DNA of 64,000 nt from positions 248,001 through 312,000 of the forward strand of contig NZ_JASHJC010000001.1 of NCBI RefSeq assembly GCF_030733385.1, written 5' to 3'. Every line of letters begins with the position of its first letter. Position 1 is the stretch's first letter. Shown here in pieces: positions 55,917 to 63,558 of this stretch. This DNA comes from Roseovarius sp. MMSF_3359 (GTDB lineage Bacteria > Pseudomonadota > Alphaproteobacteria > Rhodobacterales > Rhodobacteraceae). The notes under the pieces are model-generated. The model saw only the letters and a list, made by a program, of their open reading frames with translations. It was not told the origin of the DNA and made no database searches. The translations under genes and the position numbers were made by a program.

Positions 55917-56321
55917 ATGGATTCGAGCCTGAAACCGCCCCTTGATTCAGTGACCAGAATGAACGGCCACCCTGTTTTCCTGCTATTGGAAAGTAACCCG
56001 ATTATCGCGGCGGACATGGTGGGTACGCTCAAGGCCTGCTGCGATTGTCATGTGGTGCATGTCGTCACGAGTGACGAGATGGCGGAGGCGCTCTCTTGGA
56101 TACCCGCCCTGACGGCGGCGTTCCTCGAGATGAGCTTTCCCAAACTTGATGGAAGTGAACTGCATGTGGCCCTGAACCAGAGCGGTGCCAGGATCGTCCT
56201 GACGCAAGGAGAGATGCACGAGGACGAGGTGCGCCAACGAGGTTGGCACATGCTGGTCAGGCCGTTTTCCGATGAAATGGTGCGCGATATACTCAAAAAA
56301 ATGCAGCTCCCGCTGGCGTGA
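55917..56321 (+). CDS. Degenerate (pseudo-) receiver domain protein
   Basis: This 134-residue stand-alone receiver fold has several key residues changed. The phosphoacceptor Asp is Glu (TAAFLEMSFPKLDGSE), the acidic pocket is only LLLESNPI, and the Lys of the KP motif is Arg (LVRPFSDEM). The Glu may mimic constant phosphorylation. ATG 55917 has GGA 8 nt upstream inside the palindrome; ATG 55956 is the alternative. It is divergent from a Crp/Fnr gene in the stress island. Confidence 0.8.
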   Translation: MDSSLKPPLDSVTRMNGHPVFLLLESNPIIAADMVGTLKACCDCHVVHVVTSDEMAEALSWIPALTAAFLEMSFPKLDGSELHVALNQSGARIVLTQGEMHEDEVRQRGWHMLVRPFSDEMVRDILKKMQLPLA

Positions 56322-56330
56322 CGGGAGCTG
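56304..56330. terminator. Hairpin at the end of the pseudo-receiver gene
   Basis: CAGCTCCCG and CGGGAGCTG form a perfect 9-bp stem overlapping the stop codon. No T-run follows on either strand, so termination is uncertain. Confidence 0.4.
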
Positions 56331-56356
56331 GTGGTTTGGCAAATTCGTAAGTGCGG

Positions 56357-56734
56357 TTACGGCGACCGTGCGGAACGGCCCGCCTGCAACCCCATCGCAA
56401 ACCCTTCGGCCATCTGCAGAAAAGGCTCGCGTGGCGTGTTGGCAGCTTCCTGGCCTTGGCTGCGCCCGCTGCTGAATTCATAACTGTCCGTGGTGGTGTG
56501 CTTTCGACCCTTCAGCCCAACGGCCAGAAGGATGAACCCGAACGCACAATAGAGCGCCCCGATGACGGTTGCGGCGAAAAGCGCGCTTTCAACGCTGACC
56601 AGAAGCAGCCAGAGGGCAAGGGTCAGAAACCCGGTGCCGACAAGCGCGAAGAAACCGCCTAGCGTCGAGAAAAGGGCCGCACGTGCGGTGGCACGCGCGG
56701 TATCCTTGACGTCGTTTGCGATCCGCTGCAGCAT
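56357..56734 (-). CDS. Phage-holin-like (holin superfamily III) membrane protein
   Basis: This 125-residue protein has an amphipathic basic N-terminus (LQRIANDVKDTARATARAAL) and two long membrane segments (LGGFFALVGTGFLTLALWLL, ALFAATVIGALYCAFGFILLAVGL), the pattern of the actinobacterial holin-X/YqjE group. Despite the name there are no phage genes nearby. The gene directly abuts the DUF883 gene upstream (56735) and shares its EcfG promoter, the usual YqjD-YqjE pairing of stress-membrane proteins. Confidence 0.85.
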   Translation of the reverse strand: MLQRIANDVKDTARATARAALFSTLGGFFALVGTGFLTLALWLLLVSVESALFAATVIGALYCAFGFILLAVGLKGRKHTTTDSYEFSSGRSQGQEAANTPREPFLQMAEGFAMGLQAGRSARSP

Positions 56735-57064
56735 TTACTTACGCCCGCTGAGAAAGCCCAGGAGGAAGCCCACACCAACGGCAATCCCGACGGCGGTGGC
56801 CGGTTGGTTGCGCACTGCATCGCCGGTGCGATTGGCGATCTCTTCGGCTTTGCCTTGCATCTCCTGCAGGCGTTTTTCGCTGCTTGTCTTGAGATGCGCG
56901 ACCTTTTCCGAGGCGTCATTGACCACCGCATCACGGCGAGCCGATCCCATTTCGACCAGTGTCTTGGAAATCGTTGCAATATCGTCCTTCAGCGCGTCGA
57001 TCTGAGCCGACAATTGTTCGGTTTCCGAGGCGCTTGCTTTCGTCGCGGATTTTGACTGTGCCAT
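56735..57064 (-). CDS. DUF883 (ElaB/YqjD-like) membrane-anchored protein
   Basis: This 109-residue protein has a helical N-terminal two-thirds (QLSAQIDALKDDIATISKTL, EMQGKAEEIANRTGDAVRNQ) and a C-terminal tail anchor with a glycine zipper (AVGIAVGVGFLLGFLSGRK). E. coli relatives tether ribosomes to the membrane in stationary phase. ATG 57064 has AGGAG upstream. A perfect EcfG promoter (57096-57121) lies 31 nt upstream, so it and the holin-like gene are stress-induced. Confidence 0.9.
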   Translation of the reverse strand: MAQSKSATKASASETEQLSAQIDALKDDIATISKTLVEMGSARRDAVVNDASEKVAHLKTSSEKRLQEMQGKAEEIANRTGDAVRNQPATAVGIAVGVGFLLGFLSGRK

Positions 57065-57095
57065 TTGAAACTCCTTTCATTTGGTTCAAATCCCC

Positions 57096-57121
57096 AACGT
57101 CCCTTCGCCAGCAGTTGTTCC
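57096..57121 (-). promoter_or_regulatory. EcfG-type promoter of the DUF883/holin-like operon
   Basis: On the minus strand GGAAC-N17-CGTT is a perfect match and ends 31 nt before the DUF883 start. It lies back to back with the DUF1328 promoter at 57155. Confidence 0.85.
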
Positions 57122-57154
57122 AAAGAACCGAAAATTTCTTTTTTCACTGCTTTT

Positions 57155-57179
57155 GGAACCGAACGGCGACCGGGGCGTT
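57155..57179 (+). promoter_or_regulatory. EcfG-type promoter of the DUF1328 gene
   Basis: GGAAC-N16-CGTT is a perfect match ending 34 nt before the DUF1328 start. Read-through of the hairpin at 57415 would also reach dps. Confidence 0.87.
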
Positions 57180-57213
57180 GATCTGCCAGCAAACGACATG
57201 AAAGGAAAACGAA

Positions 57214-57384
57214 ATGCTTAGTTGGGCACTTACATTCTTGGTTGTCGCCATCATCGCGGCTGTTTTCGGATTTGGCGGCATCGCATCCGCATCTGCCGGG
57301 ATCGCGCAGATCCTGTTTTTCATCTTCATCGTACTCTTCGTGCTGGCGATGGTGATGCGGGCGCTCAAGGGCCGAACACCCTGA
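57214..57384 (+). CDS. DUF1328 small membrane protein
   Basis: This 56-residue peptide has two membrane segments ([40 protein letters not shown]) and ends RALKGRTP, the DUF1328/YtjA pattern. ATG 57214 has AAGGAAA upstream. It is induced from a perfect EcfG promoter. Peptides of this type are frequent in alphaproteobacterial stress regulons, but their role is unknown. Confidence 0.9.
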   Translation: MLSWALTFLVVAIIAAVFGFGGIASASAGIAQILFFIFIVLFVLAMVMRALKGRTP

Positions 57385-57414
57385 CCCTGGCGAACGACCA
57401 CGGCAAACAAAATT

Positions 57415-57439
57415 TGCGCTCCCTTGGAGCGCATTTTTT
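57415..57439 (+). terminator. Hairpin with T-run between the DUF1328 gene and dps
   Basis: TGCGCTCC-CTT-GGAGCGCA is followed by six T, a textbook intrinsic terminator. It ends only 24 nt before the dps start, so dps needs read-through or a promoter inside this gap. Confidence 0.8.
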
Positions 57440-57463
57440 CATCCACTTAACGCAGAGGACGAA

Positions 57464-57961
57464 ATGCAAGACATGCTACAAGCACAGATGCAACGAACCG
57501 AGACCGACACCGGCGTCCGTAACACCAAGGCCGTAGCGGAGGGATTGACCAATATACTGGCCGATACCTATCGCCTTGTGTTCAAGACGCATGCGTATCA
57601 CTGGAACGTAACCGGACCGATGTTCTATTCGATCCACAAGCTGACCGAAGAGCACTACGAGGACATGTTCAAGGCGGCCGACACCCTCGCCGAACGTATT
57701 CGCGCCCTGGGAGAGATCGCACCGATGACCCTGTCGACCGTGACCGGCAATTCGGTCATCGGCGATAAAGGTGGCCACCTCACCGCGCGGCAGATGGTGG
57801 TTGACCTGGCGGACGATCACGAACGGATCGCGCACCGGCTTCATGATTTGATCGAAATGGCCGGTGAGCAACGCGACCCGGTGACCGAAGATCTGGCAAC
57901 GGCGCGTGCGGCCTTCCATGAAGAGGCCACGTGGATGCTACGGGCCATCGCGGCTGAATAG
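57464..57961 (+). CDS. dps: Dps-family DNA-protecting ferritin
   Basis: This 165-residue four-helix ferritin-like protein oxidises and stores iron and shields DNA under oxidative or starvation stress. Ferroxidase-site residues are in KTHAYHWNVTGPMFYSIHKL and EEHYEDMFKAADTLAERIRA. ATG 57464 has AGAGGA upstream. It follows the EcfG-controlled DUF1328 gene, separated by an intrinsic-terminator-like hairpin that may tune its level. A bidirectional terminator follows and separates it from phyR. Confidence 0.92.
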   Translation: MQDMLQAQMQRTETDTGVRNTKAVAEGLTNILADTYRLVFKTHAYHWNVTGPMFYSIHKLTEEHYEDMFKAADTLAERIRALGEIAPMTLSTVTGNSVIGDKGGHLTARQMVVDLADDHERIAHRLHDLIEMAGEQRDPVTEDLATARAAFHEEATWMLRAIAAE

Positions 57962-57980
57962 CGCGATCTGCCAGCACAAC

Positions 57981-58016
57981 AAAAAACCCCCGTCCGGGAT
58001 CACCGGGCGGGGGTTT
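57981..58016. terminator. Bidirectional Rho-independent terminator
   Basis: AAAACCCCCG-TCCGG and CCGGGCGGGGGTTTT pair around GATCA, with an A-run on one side and a T-run on the other. It serves both the convergent dps and phyR genes. Confidence 0.88.
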
Positions 58017-58029
58017 TCGTTTGCGTTGT

Positions 58030-58848
58030 TCAGGTTTCGATTTCTTCCGAACTGGCGAAGAACATGGCTTGGCTGACTGCCGATTGCACCTGATCTTCTG
58101 TGTAGGGCTTGGTGATCAGGAAGGCGGGTTCGGGCCGTTCGCCGGTCAGCAGGCGTTCAGGGAAAGCGGTGATGAAAACCACCGGCACTTCGCCCATTTC
58201 GGAGAAGATGTGATTGACCGCGTCAATCCCCGACGATTTGTCCGCCAACTGAATGTCCGCAAGGATCATGTCCGGCGGCTGCTTGCGCGCCAGATCGACC
58301 GCGGCATCGCGGGTGCGGGCAATGCCGGTCACCTCGTGGCCCATCTCTTCGACGATCCCCGAGATGTCCATGGCGATGATGGCCTCGTCTTCGATGACCA
58401 TGATGCGCCCATGGATGTGTTGCTGCATCTCTTTGCGCGCGATGTCGAGAAGTTCGCCCGCTTCGGCTTCATCTATTTCCATGATCTGCGCGACCTGGGG
58501 CACGGTGAAGCGTTCAATACTGTGCAAAAGCAAGGCTTCGCGGGTATTGTCGGTCAATTCCGAAAGCAGCTTTTGCGCCCGCGCTTCTTTTTCGGACATG
58601 TCCGTCGGGCCGGCGATCTGCGCACCGGAGGATTTCCAGATGGAATTGAAGGCTTTGAACAGCGCCTCCTTAACCGGCATCCCGGTCGAGATCACATCGG
58701 TGTCCTCAAGGATCGCTTCGAGTGTGGCCAATGCGTAGGTGTCACCGCTGCTTTGGCTACCGGTCAGCGCACGCGCATAGCGGCGCAGATAGGGCAGTTC
58801 CGCACTGATCGCGGATGACAGATCGCCCTGGTTTTGCATGTCGTTCAT
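58030..58848 (-). CDS. phyR: General stress response anti-anti-sigma regulator PhyR
   Basis: This 272-residue protein has an EcfG-like sigma domain (about 1-135, ELPYLRRYARALTGSQSSGD, LLLHSIERFTVPQVAQIMEI) joined to a C-terminal receiver (GRIMVIEDEAIIAMDISGIV, phosphoacceptor Asp in DMILADIQLAD, FLITKPY). When phosphorylated it binds NepR and frees EcfG. It is divergent from nepR-ecfG, and the shared gap has EcfG-type promoters in both directions, giving positive feedback. Confidence 0.96.
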   Translation of the reverse strand: MNDMQNQGDLSSAISAELPYLRRYARALTGSQSSGDTYALATLEAILEDTDVISTGMPVKEALFKAFNSIWKSSGAQIAGPTDMSEKEARAQKLLSELTDNTREALLLHSIERFTVPQVAQIMEIDEAEAGELLDIARKEMQQHIHGRIMVIEDEAIIAMDISGIVEEMGHEVTGIARTRDAAVDLARKQPPDMILADIQLADKSSGIDAVNHIFSEMGEVPVVFITAFPERLLTGERPEPAFLITKPYTEDQVQSAVSQAMFFASSEEIET

Positions 58849-58878
58849 CTCGTCCCCTCAAAAAAATTCCGATGTTTC

Positions 58879-58904
58879 GGAACCTAACGCCTTGAGCCGG
58901 AGTT
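58879..58904 (+). promoter_or_regulatory. Probable EcfG-type promoter of nepR-ecfG
   Basis: GGAAC-N17-AGTT differs from the consensus at one -10 base. It overlaps the minus-strand phyR promoter and ends 59 nt before nepR. Confidence 0.55.
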
Positions 58905-58911
58905 GGGTTCC
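58886..58911 (-). promoter_or_regulatory. EcfG-type promoter of phyR
   Basis: On the minus strand GGAAC-N17-CGTT is a perfect match and ends 37 nt before the phyR start codon. Confidence 0.85.
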
Positions 58912-58963
58912 AAGCAGATAGTGTGTTAAGTGACCATTTTAGTGTGACAGAGCCGCGAGTGCG

Positions 58964-59137
58964 ATGACAAAAAAACGCAGGAATCCCCAAGTGGACCAAC
59001 AAATCGACGAAAATCTCCGCCGCGTCTACTCGGAAGCGGCAAATGAACCCGTGCCGGACCGGTTTACGCAACTGCTTGACCAGCTGCGGCAGCAGGAGAA
59101 GTCGAAGACCGCCGATCAGGACGGATCGGACTCGTGA
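58964..59137 (+). CDS. nepR: Anti-sigma factor NepR
   Basis: This 57-residue protein holds EcfG inactive until phosphorylated PhyR removes it. The NepR core is visible as IDENLRRVYSEAANEPVPDR followed by FTQLLDQLR, after a basic N-terminus. The stop overlaps the ecfG start (GTGA), the normal coupling of anti-sigma and sigma factor. The gene is short and easily missed. Confidence 0.93.
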   Translation: MTKKRRNPQVDQQIDENLRRVYSEAANEPVPDRFTQLLDQLRQQEKSKTADQDGSDS

Positions 59138-59688
59138 CAGCGCATTCCGATCCCAAAGAGGAACTGGTCGAACACCTGCCGGCCATGCGGGCCTTTGCGC
59201 TCAGCCTGACGCGGAACGCTGCGACCGCGGATGACCTCGTGCAGGAAACGGTCGTCAAGGCGTGGGGTAATCTCGACAAGTTCCAGGAAGGGACAAACCT
59301 GCGGGCCTGGCTCTTCACGATCCTGCGGAACACCTTCTATTCGCTGCACCGCAAGCGCCGTCGCGAGGTCGAGGACCCCGAAGGCGTCATGGCCGATTCG
59401 CTTTCCGAGAAGCCGCATCATGATGGTCGTCTGGCGATGAACGACTTCCGCGAGGCGTTTGCCCAACTGACCGATGAACAGCGCGAGGCACTGGTTTTGG
59501 TCGGCGCCGAGGGGTTTTCGTATGAAGACGCCGCAGAGATGTGCGGTTGTGCCATCGGTACGATCAAAAGTCGCACGAACCGGGCGCGAAAGCGGCTGGC
59601 GGAGCTGATGCACCTCAACGACGAAGAAGACCTGGAATTGACGGATCCCGCAACGCTTGCGGTTGTGACGGGGCAGCCTGCTGCATGA
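59134..59688 (+). CDS. ecfG: General stress response sigma factor EcfG (ECF15)
   Basis: This 184-residue ECF sigma factor has region 2 (LPAMRAFALSLTRNAATADD, LVQETVVKAWGNLDKFQEGT, NLRAWLFTILRNTFYSLHRK) and region 4 (LTDEQREALVLVGAEGFSYE, DAAEMCGCAIGTIKSRTNRA). It recognises GGAAC-N16/17-CGTT, of which several copies lie within 7 kb. GTG 59134 overlaps the nepR stop, and its own stop overlaps the kinase start. Confidence 0.95.
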   Translation: MTAHSDPKEELVEHLPAMRAFALSLTRNAATADDLVQETVVKAWGNLDKFQEGTNLRAWLFTILRNTFYSLHRKRRREVEDPEGVMADSLSEKPHHDGRLAMNDFREAFAQLTDEQREALVLVGAEGFSYEDAAEMCGCAIGTIKSRTNRARKRLAELMHLNDEEDLELTDPATLAVVTGQPAA

Positions 59689-61433
59689 ACGGGTCCGAGC
59701 GGCGCGGCGGCAGCGCAAGATCTCGTCTTGCACTGCAATTGATCGCCGTTTTGTCCGTTGCAGTGCTCCCGCTTGGCCTGATCTCGATTTACCAGACGTC
59801 CAAGGTACTCGAAGAATCCCGCGCCTTGTCCGAAATCGCACTTCTGGACCGGACGCGCCGGGCCGCCTCAGAGGAGCGGGAACTGATCCAATCCGCCTTC
59901 GGGGCGGTCGAGGCGATCAGTGCCGCCGCCCGGGTATTCCAGGGACAGTTGGAAGGCTGCGACAAGGTCCTGGAGCAGTTGATCGAAGTGGATCCGCGCT
60001 ACACCTTTGCCGGCTTCGTCGATCTCGACGGTCAGATGACGTGTTCCTCGACCCGCGAACGCATCGACATGAGCGCCTCGCCGTTTTTCCACAACCTTGT
60101 CACGCTGCCCGAGCGCAGGGTGGATGCCCACCCGCTGGCGGCGCTGGATGGCCGCATCGCATTGAATGTCAGTGTGCCGGTAACAAATGACACCGGCACT
60201 ATGGGCTATGTCTGGATTTCGATCCCCTTCAAGCTGGCCAACGCGCTGCTGCGCGAGGGGGAAGATGCGAGTGATCTTATCGTCTTCAACAACGAGGGGG
60301 ACATCCTTGCTTCCGAAGGGTTTCAGGATGACCGCCGCGCCATTCTGCCCCAGGATCGTTCATTGGAAGAGCTGTCGCAGGACAGTCGTCAGACGTTCCG
60401 GGGCATCAACCGCCGCGGCGAGGTGCGTGATTTTGCGGTTGTGCCGATTGTCGATGAAACCGTCTTTGTGCTGGGAAGTTGGGAGCCGCGCAACCAACGC
60501 TCCTTGACCGGGCGGGGGGAATCCGCGGCGCTGTACTTTCCGCTGCTCATGTGGATTGCGGCCATGGCCGTGGCGTATTTCGGTGTGAACCGGCTGGTTG
60601 TCAGGCATGTGCACCGCCTGCGGCACTGGATGCGGCTCTATGCCGGTGGCAAGACCGACTTCGACGCCGAAAAACTCGAAAATGCGCCCGAGGAGTTGGA
60701 AATCGTCGCGGAGGCGTTCCGGTCGATGACCCACAAGCTCGCCCAACAGGACCGGTTGCTCAAGGAAGATCTCGAGGAAAAGACGACCCTGCTGCGCGAG
60801 GTGCACCACCGCGTCAAAAACAATCTGCAGCTCATTTCCAGCATCATGAACATCCAGATCCGCAATACCGGAAGCGATGAGGCCAAACATCTCCTCCGGC
60901 GGGTGCAGGATCGCGTGATGGCGCTCTCGGCCATTCACCGTTACCTCTATCTTTCGCGCAAATTGTCGATGGTGCGGGCAGATCAGTTGCTCGACGACAT
61001 CATCAAGCAGCTTGTGGTGGTCGGAAGCATCGACGAGCCCGAAAACCGGGTGCGTATTTCCACCGATCTGAGCCCTGTCGAGATCACACCGGATCAATCC
61101 GTTCCCCTGACCTTGCTCGCGACCGAGGCAGCGATCAACGCGGTCAAATACTGCAGCGCAGCGCCGGGGAGCGATCCCTGGATCAACATCGTGCTGCGCG
61201 ATCTCGGGGAAAATCGCGTCGGCCTCAGCATCGTCAATTCGCATGACCCGGAAAGGTCATTCGAAGATCAGGACGATGCAAAAGGCTCTGGTCTCGGCTC
61301 GCGTCTGATCGATTCTTTCGTGTCGCAACTGGATGGGTCGATGGAGGTAAACCGCCTGCCGGACCGCTACGAGCTTCACCTGGCCTTCACCCGGCTTGAA
61401 GAAGACGCCGACGAAGAGTTCGCGGTGCAATAA
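59685..61433 (+). CDS. Membrane sensor histidine kinase (HisKA_2/HWE type) of the stress response
   Basis: This 582-residue kinase has one membrane segment near the N-terminus (about 17-37), a periplasmic dCache-like sensor of about 245 residues, and a second membrane segment (about 285-303). A HAMP-like linker follows, then the HisKA_2 phospho-His region (LREVHHRVKNNLQLISSIMN) and an ATPase domain (LATEAAINAVKYCSAAPG, GSGLGSRLIDSFV). ATG 59685 overlaps the ecfG stop. The natural partner is PhyR. Sensor ligand unknown. Confidence 0.93.
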   Translation: MNGSERRGGSARSRLALQLIAVLSVAVLPLGLISIYQTSKVLEESRALSEIALLDRTRRAASEERELIQSAFGAVEAISAAARVFQGQLEGCDKVLEQLIEVDPRYTFAGFVDLDGQMTCSSTRERIDMSASPFFHNLVTLPERRVDAHPLAALDGRIALNVSVPVTNDTGTMGYVWISIPFKLANALLREGEDASDLIVFNNEGDILASEGFQDDRRAILPQDRSLEELSQDSRQTFRGINRRGEVRDFAVVPIVDETVFVLGSWEPRNQRSLTGRGESAALYFPLLMWIAAMAVAYFGVNRLVVRHVHRLRHWMRLYAGGKTDFDAEKLENAPEELEIVAEAFRSMTHKLAQQDRLLKEDLEEKTTLLREVHHRVKNNLQLISSIMNIQIRNTGSDEAKHLLRRVQDRVMALSAIHRYLYLSRKLSMVRADQLLDDIIKQLVVVGSIDEPENRVRISTDLSPVEITPDQSVPLTLLATEAAINAVKYCSAAPGSDPWINIVLRDLGENRVGLSIVNSHDPERSFEDQDDAKGSGLGSRLIDSFVSQLDGSMEVNRLPDRYELHLAFTRLEEDADEEFAVQ

Positions 61434-61456
61434 TCCGCCCCGGTTCGAAATTTTTT

Positions 61457-61481
61457 GGAACCCATAGCCGCACGAGGCGTT
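61457..61481 (+). promoter_or_regulatory. EcfG-type promoter of the entericidin-like gene
   Basis: GGAAC-N16-CGTT is a perfect match ending 33 nt before the start codon of the small lipoprotein gene. Confidence 0.87.
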
Positions 61482-61514
61482 TCTATTCCACAACAAGGCA
61501 AATGGAGTGTGAAT

Positions 61515-61646
61515 ATGACACGTCTCAAAACAGTTACTCTGTCACTTGTCGCCATCATGGGTCTGACAGCATGTGAAACAGTCGAAGGCGCAGGGCGCGA
61601 TATCTCGAGCGCCGGTGAAGCCATCAGCGAAGCCGCTGAAGAGTAA
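61515..61646 (+). CDS. Entericidin EcnA/B-family small lipoprotein
   Basis: This 43-residue lipoprotein has a signal peptide with lipobox LTAC (VTLSLVAIMGLTAC) and a short mature part ETVEGAGRDISSAGEAISEA typical of entericidins, small envelope lipoproteins linked to stress and stationary phase. ATG 61515 has GGAG 7 nt upstream. A perfect EcfG promoter lies just upstream. No antidote gene is adjacent. Confidence 0.9.
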   Translation: MTRLKTVTLSLVAIMGLTACETVEGAGRDISSAGEAISEAAEE

Positions 61647-61840
61647 TTCGACCAGCTCTGACCGATGCCCGCGGGGGCCGGACCTCTGTTCAGGAGGGAA
61701 CCGGCTGAACACCGCACCGGGCTAATGTTCCGAACAACTTATGAAATCCGAATTCGGGGATCTGATGATCGCACGGCATCCCAAGGCTTTTTTCGCGGTA
61801 TGCGTTGACGAGTGGCCTTGACGAAAGAAGGAGATGAAAC

Positions 61841-62365
61841 ATGAAACTGATGCAAACCACCGCACTTGTCGTCGCGTCCGTCGCCGCAACAACCGCCTGG
61901 GCTGCGCAGGACGTGAGCCTCAATGACGTTGAAGTCCGCGCGGAACTGAGCGACTTTTCTGACAGCAACGCCCTGAAATACTGGCCCAATCTGGAGGCTG
62001 ACCTGCAACGTGCGATCGTAGACCGTGTCGAGTTGTCAGGGGCCGCCGAAGATCCGCGGATCGAGGTTGAGATCAGCAAGATCAGCGTCGATGGTGATAC
62101 TTTCCTGCCCGACAGCGGTGAGTTCAACGAGCTCGAAGGTGTCGTCAAGTTCTACGAAGGCGATTCCGCCGTATCGGTTCAGGGGAAAGCCACGTCGGAC
62201 CAGAACCTGCCCGATTCAAGCTACCCCCTGCGCCTGAGCGCCCGCAGCCCCGAAGGCAATCCGCCGGAAGGCTGGGTAATGGTGCCGCCGTCGCAGGATG
62301 ATTTCTACAACGTGATGGTCGAAGCCTTCGCCGATGAGATCGTCGAAGACATCGAACAGCAATAA
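61841..62365 (+). CDS. Hypothetical exported protein
   Basis: This 174-residue protein has a signal peptide (KLMQTTALVVASVAATTAWA, cut before AQD) and an acidic mature domain (LSDFSDSNALKYWPNLEADL, DPRIEVEISKISVDGDTFLP). I do not recognise the family. ATG 61841 has AAGGAG 8 nt upstream. No clear EcfG promoter precedes it, although GGAAC occurs at 61697 without a proper -10. It is closed by its own terminator. Confidence 0.65.
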   Translation: MKLMQTTALVVASVAATTAWAAQDVSLNDVEVRAELSDFSDSNALKYWPNLEADLQRAIVDRVELSGAAEDPRIEVEISKISVDGDTFLPDSGEFNELEGVVKFYEGDSAVSVQGKATSDQNLPDSSYPLRLSARSPEGNPPEGWVMVPPSQDDFYNVMVEAFADEIVEDIEQQ

Positions 62366-62390
62366 TCCGTTGTCGAAGACATGCGAAAAG

Positions 62391-62421
62391 ATGCGTCGGG
62401 CGATGTCCCGGCGCATTTTTT
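62391..62421 (+). terminator. Rho-independent terminator
   Basis: ATGCGTCGGG-N6-CCCGGCGCAT is followed by a T-run. One G-T pair occurs in the stem. It ends the exported-protein gene at 62365. Confidence 0.85.
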
Positions 62422-62507
62422 GTGTTTGAGTTTCGAGTGCCGTTTCACGAAGATGAGAGGCACCAATTTCCATCACCCTCGGCAGACCAAGTGAGCGGCC
62501 CTGAGAC

Positions 62508-63476
62508 ATGAACCTGGCAATTTCCATCCTGTTCTGGCTTTTGACCGCCGCGGTACTATTCACGACGCTCGCCCCGATGACCGGTAGCGTCCAGTGGTGG
62601 ATCCGCGGCTGGGATTTTCCAAGGGTGCACATCACTGTCCTGGCCCTTGCAACGGCGGTGGTGGGCCTCTGGTTATTCACGCCCACCGCGTTGTTCTTCA
62701 GCGCCGCGATGCTTGCCTGCGCCGCCTATCAGCTCACGTGGATTTACCCCTACACGCCGCTTTCGCACAAGGAAATCGCTTATGAAGAGGACGTCGCGGC
62801 AGACACGACCGTGTCGCTTCTATCGGTGAATGTCCTCAAGGAGAACGAAGATCACCACTCCTTGCTGGACCTGATCGACCGCGAAGATCCCGATGTGCTG
62901 CTGCTGATGGAGGTGGACAGCGTCTGGGAAGCGGCATTGGCCGAGCAACTGGACCGCTACCCGACGGTCGTACGCCATCCGAAGTCTGACCACTACGGGA
63001 TGGTTTTCGCCACGCGGCTCAAGGCTCACGACGCCAAAACCGTGTTCCTCAGCGAGGACGATACGCCGACCCTCCTGGCGGATCTTGGCGGGCCGACGGG
63101 CCGGTTTTTCTTCGTGGGGTTACACCCGCAACCGCCGGTACCCGGGACCGATACCGAAGCGCGGGACAAACAGATCAAGAAAGCGGCGCTTCTGGCCGAT
63201 CGGACGGTGCTGCCGGTCGTGGCGATGGGGGATTTCAACGATGTCGCCTGGTCGTGGAGTTCCGCGCGGTTCAAGGAATACGGTGATTTCCGCGACCCGC
63301 GGGCCGGACGCGGTATTCTGCCCAGTTTCGACGCGACATCCTGGCTGATGCGCTTCCCTATAGATCAGCTTTACCTTACCGATGGCCTGGGCCTTGTGTC
63401 TTTCGAAAGGCTCGAAGATATCGGTTCGGACCACTATCCGATGAAAGCGGTCATCACGGTCAAACCGGCCAAATGA
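62508..63476 (+). CDS. Endonuclease/exonuclease/phosphatase-family membrane protein
   Basis: This 322-residue protein has three N-terminal membrane segments (about 5-24, 40-60 and 63-82) and then an EEP-fold domain. Visible family blocks are LLSVNVLKENEDH, PDVLLLMEVDSVW, VVAMGDFNDVAWSW and the closing GSDHYPMKAVI. The catalytic Asp, Asn and His are in place. The domain probably faces the periplasm, so a lipid or sugar phosphate is as likely a substrate as nucleic acid. Confidence 0.88.
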   Translation: MNLAISILFWLLTAAVLFTTLAPMTGSVQWWIRGWDFPRVHITVLALATAVVGLWLFTPTALFFSAAMLACAAYQLTWIYPYTPLSHKEIAYEEDVAADTTVSLLSVNVLKENEDHHSLLDLIDREDPDVLLLMEVDSVWEAALAEQLDRYPTVVRHPKSDHYGMVFATRLKAHDAKTVFLSEDDTPTLLADLGGPTGRFFFVGLHPQPPVPGTDTEARDKQIKKAALLADRTVLPVVAMGDFNDVAWSWSSARFKEYGDFRDPRAGRGILPSFDATSWLMRFPIDQLYLTDGLGLVSFERLEDIGSDHYPMKAVITVKPAK

Positions 63477-63558
63477 GGCCCTACGCGCGATCTTCGACCG
63501 ACGGACCGGGCACGCGAATTGCCTTTATAGCAACCCGCAAAGGGCGGAACGGTACGCC

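Noticed and set aside
56357-56734. A prophage signal from the holin-like gene
   Set aside because: No capsid, tail, integrase or lysin genes are nearby, and the pairing with DUF883 under a stress promoter is the usual chromosomal arrangement.
61697-61721. An EcfG promoter for the exported protein at 61841
   Set aside because: GGAAC is present but the bases 16-17 nt later are CGGG/GGGC, not CGTT.
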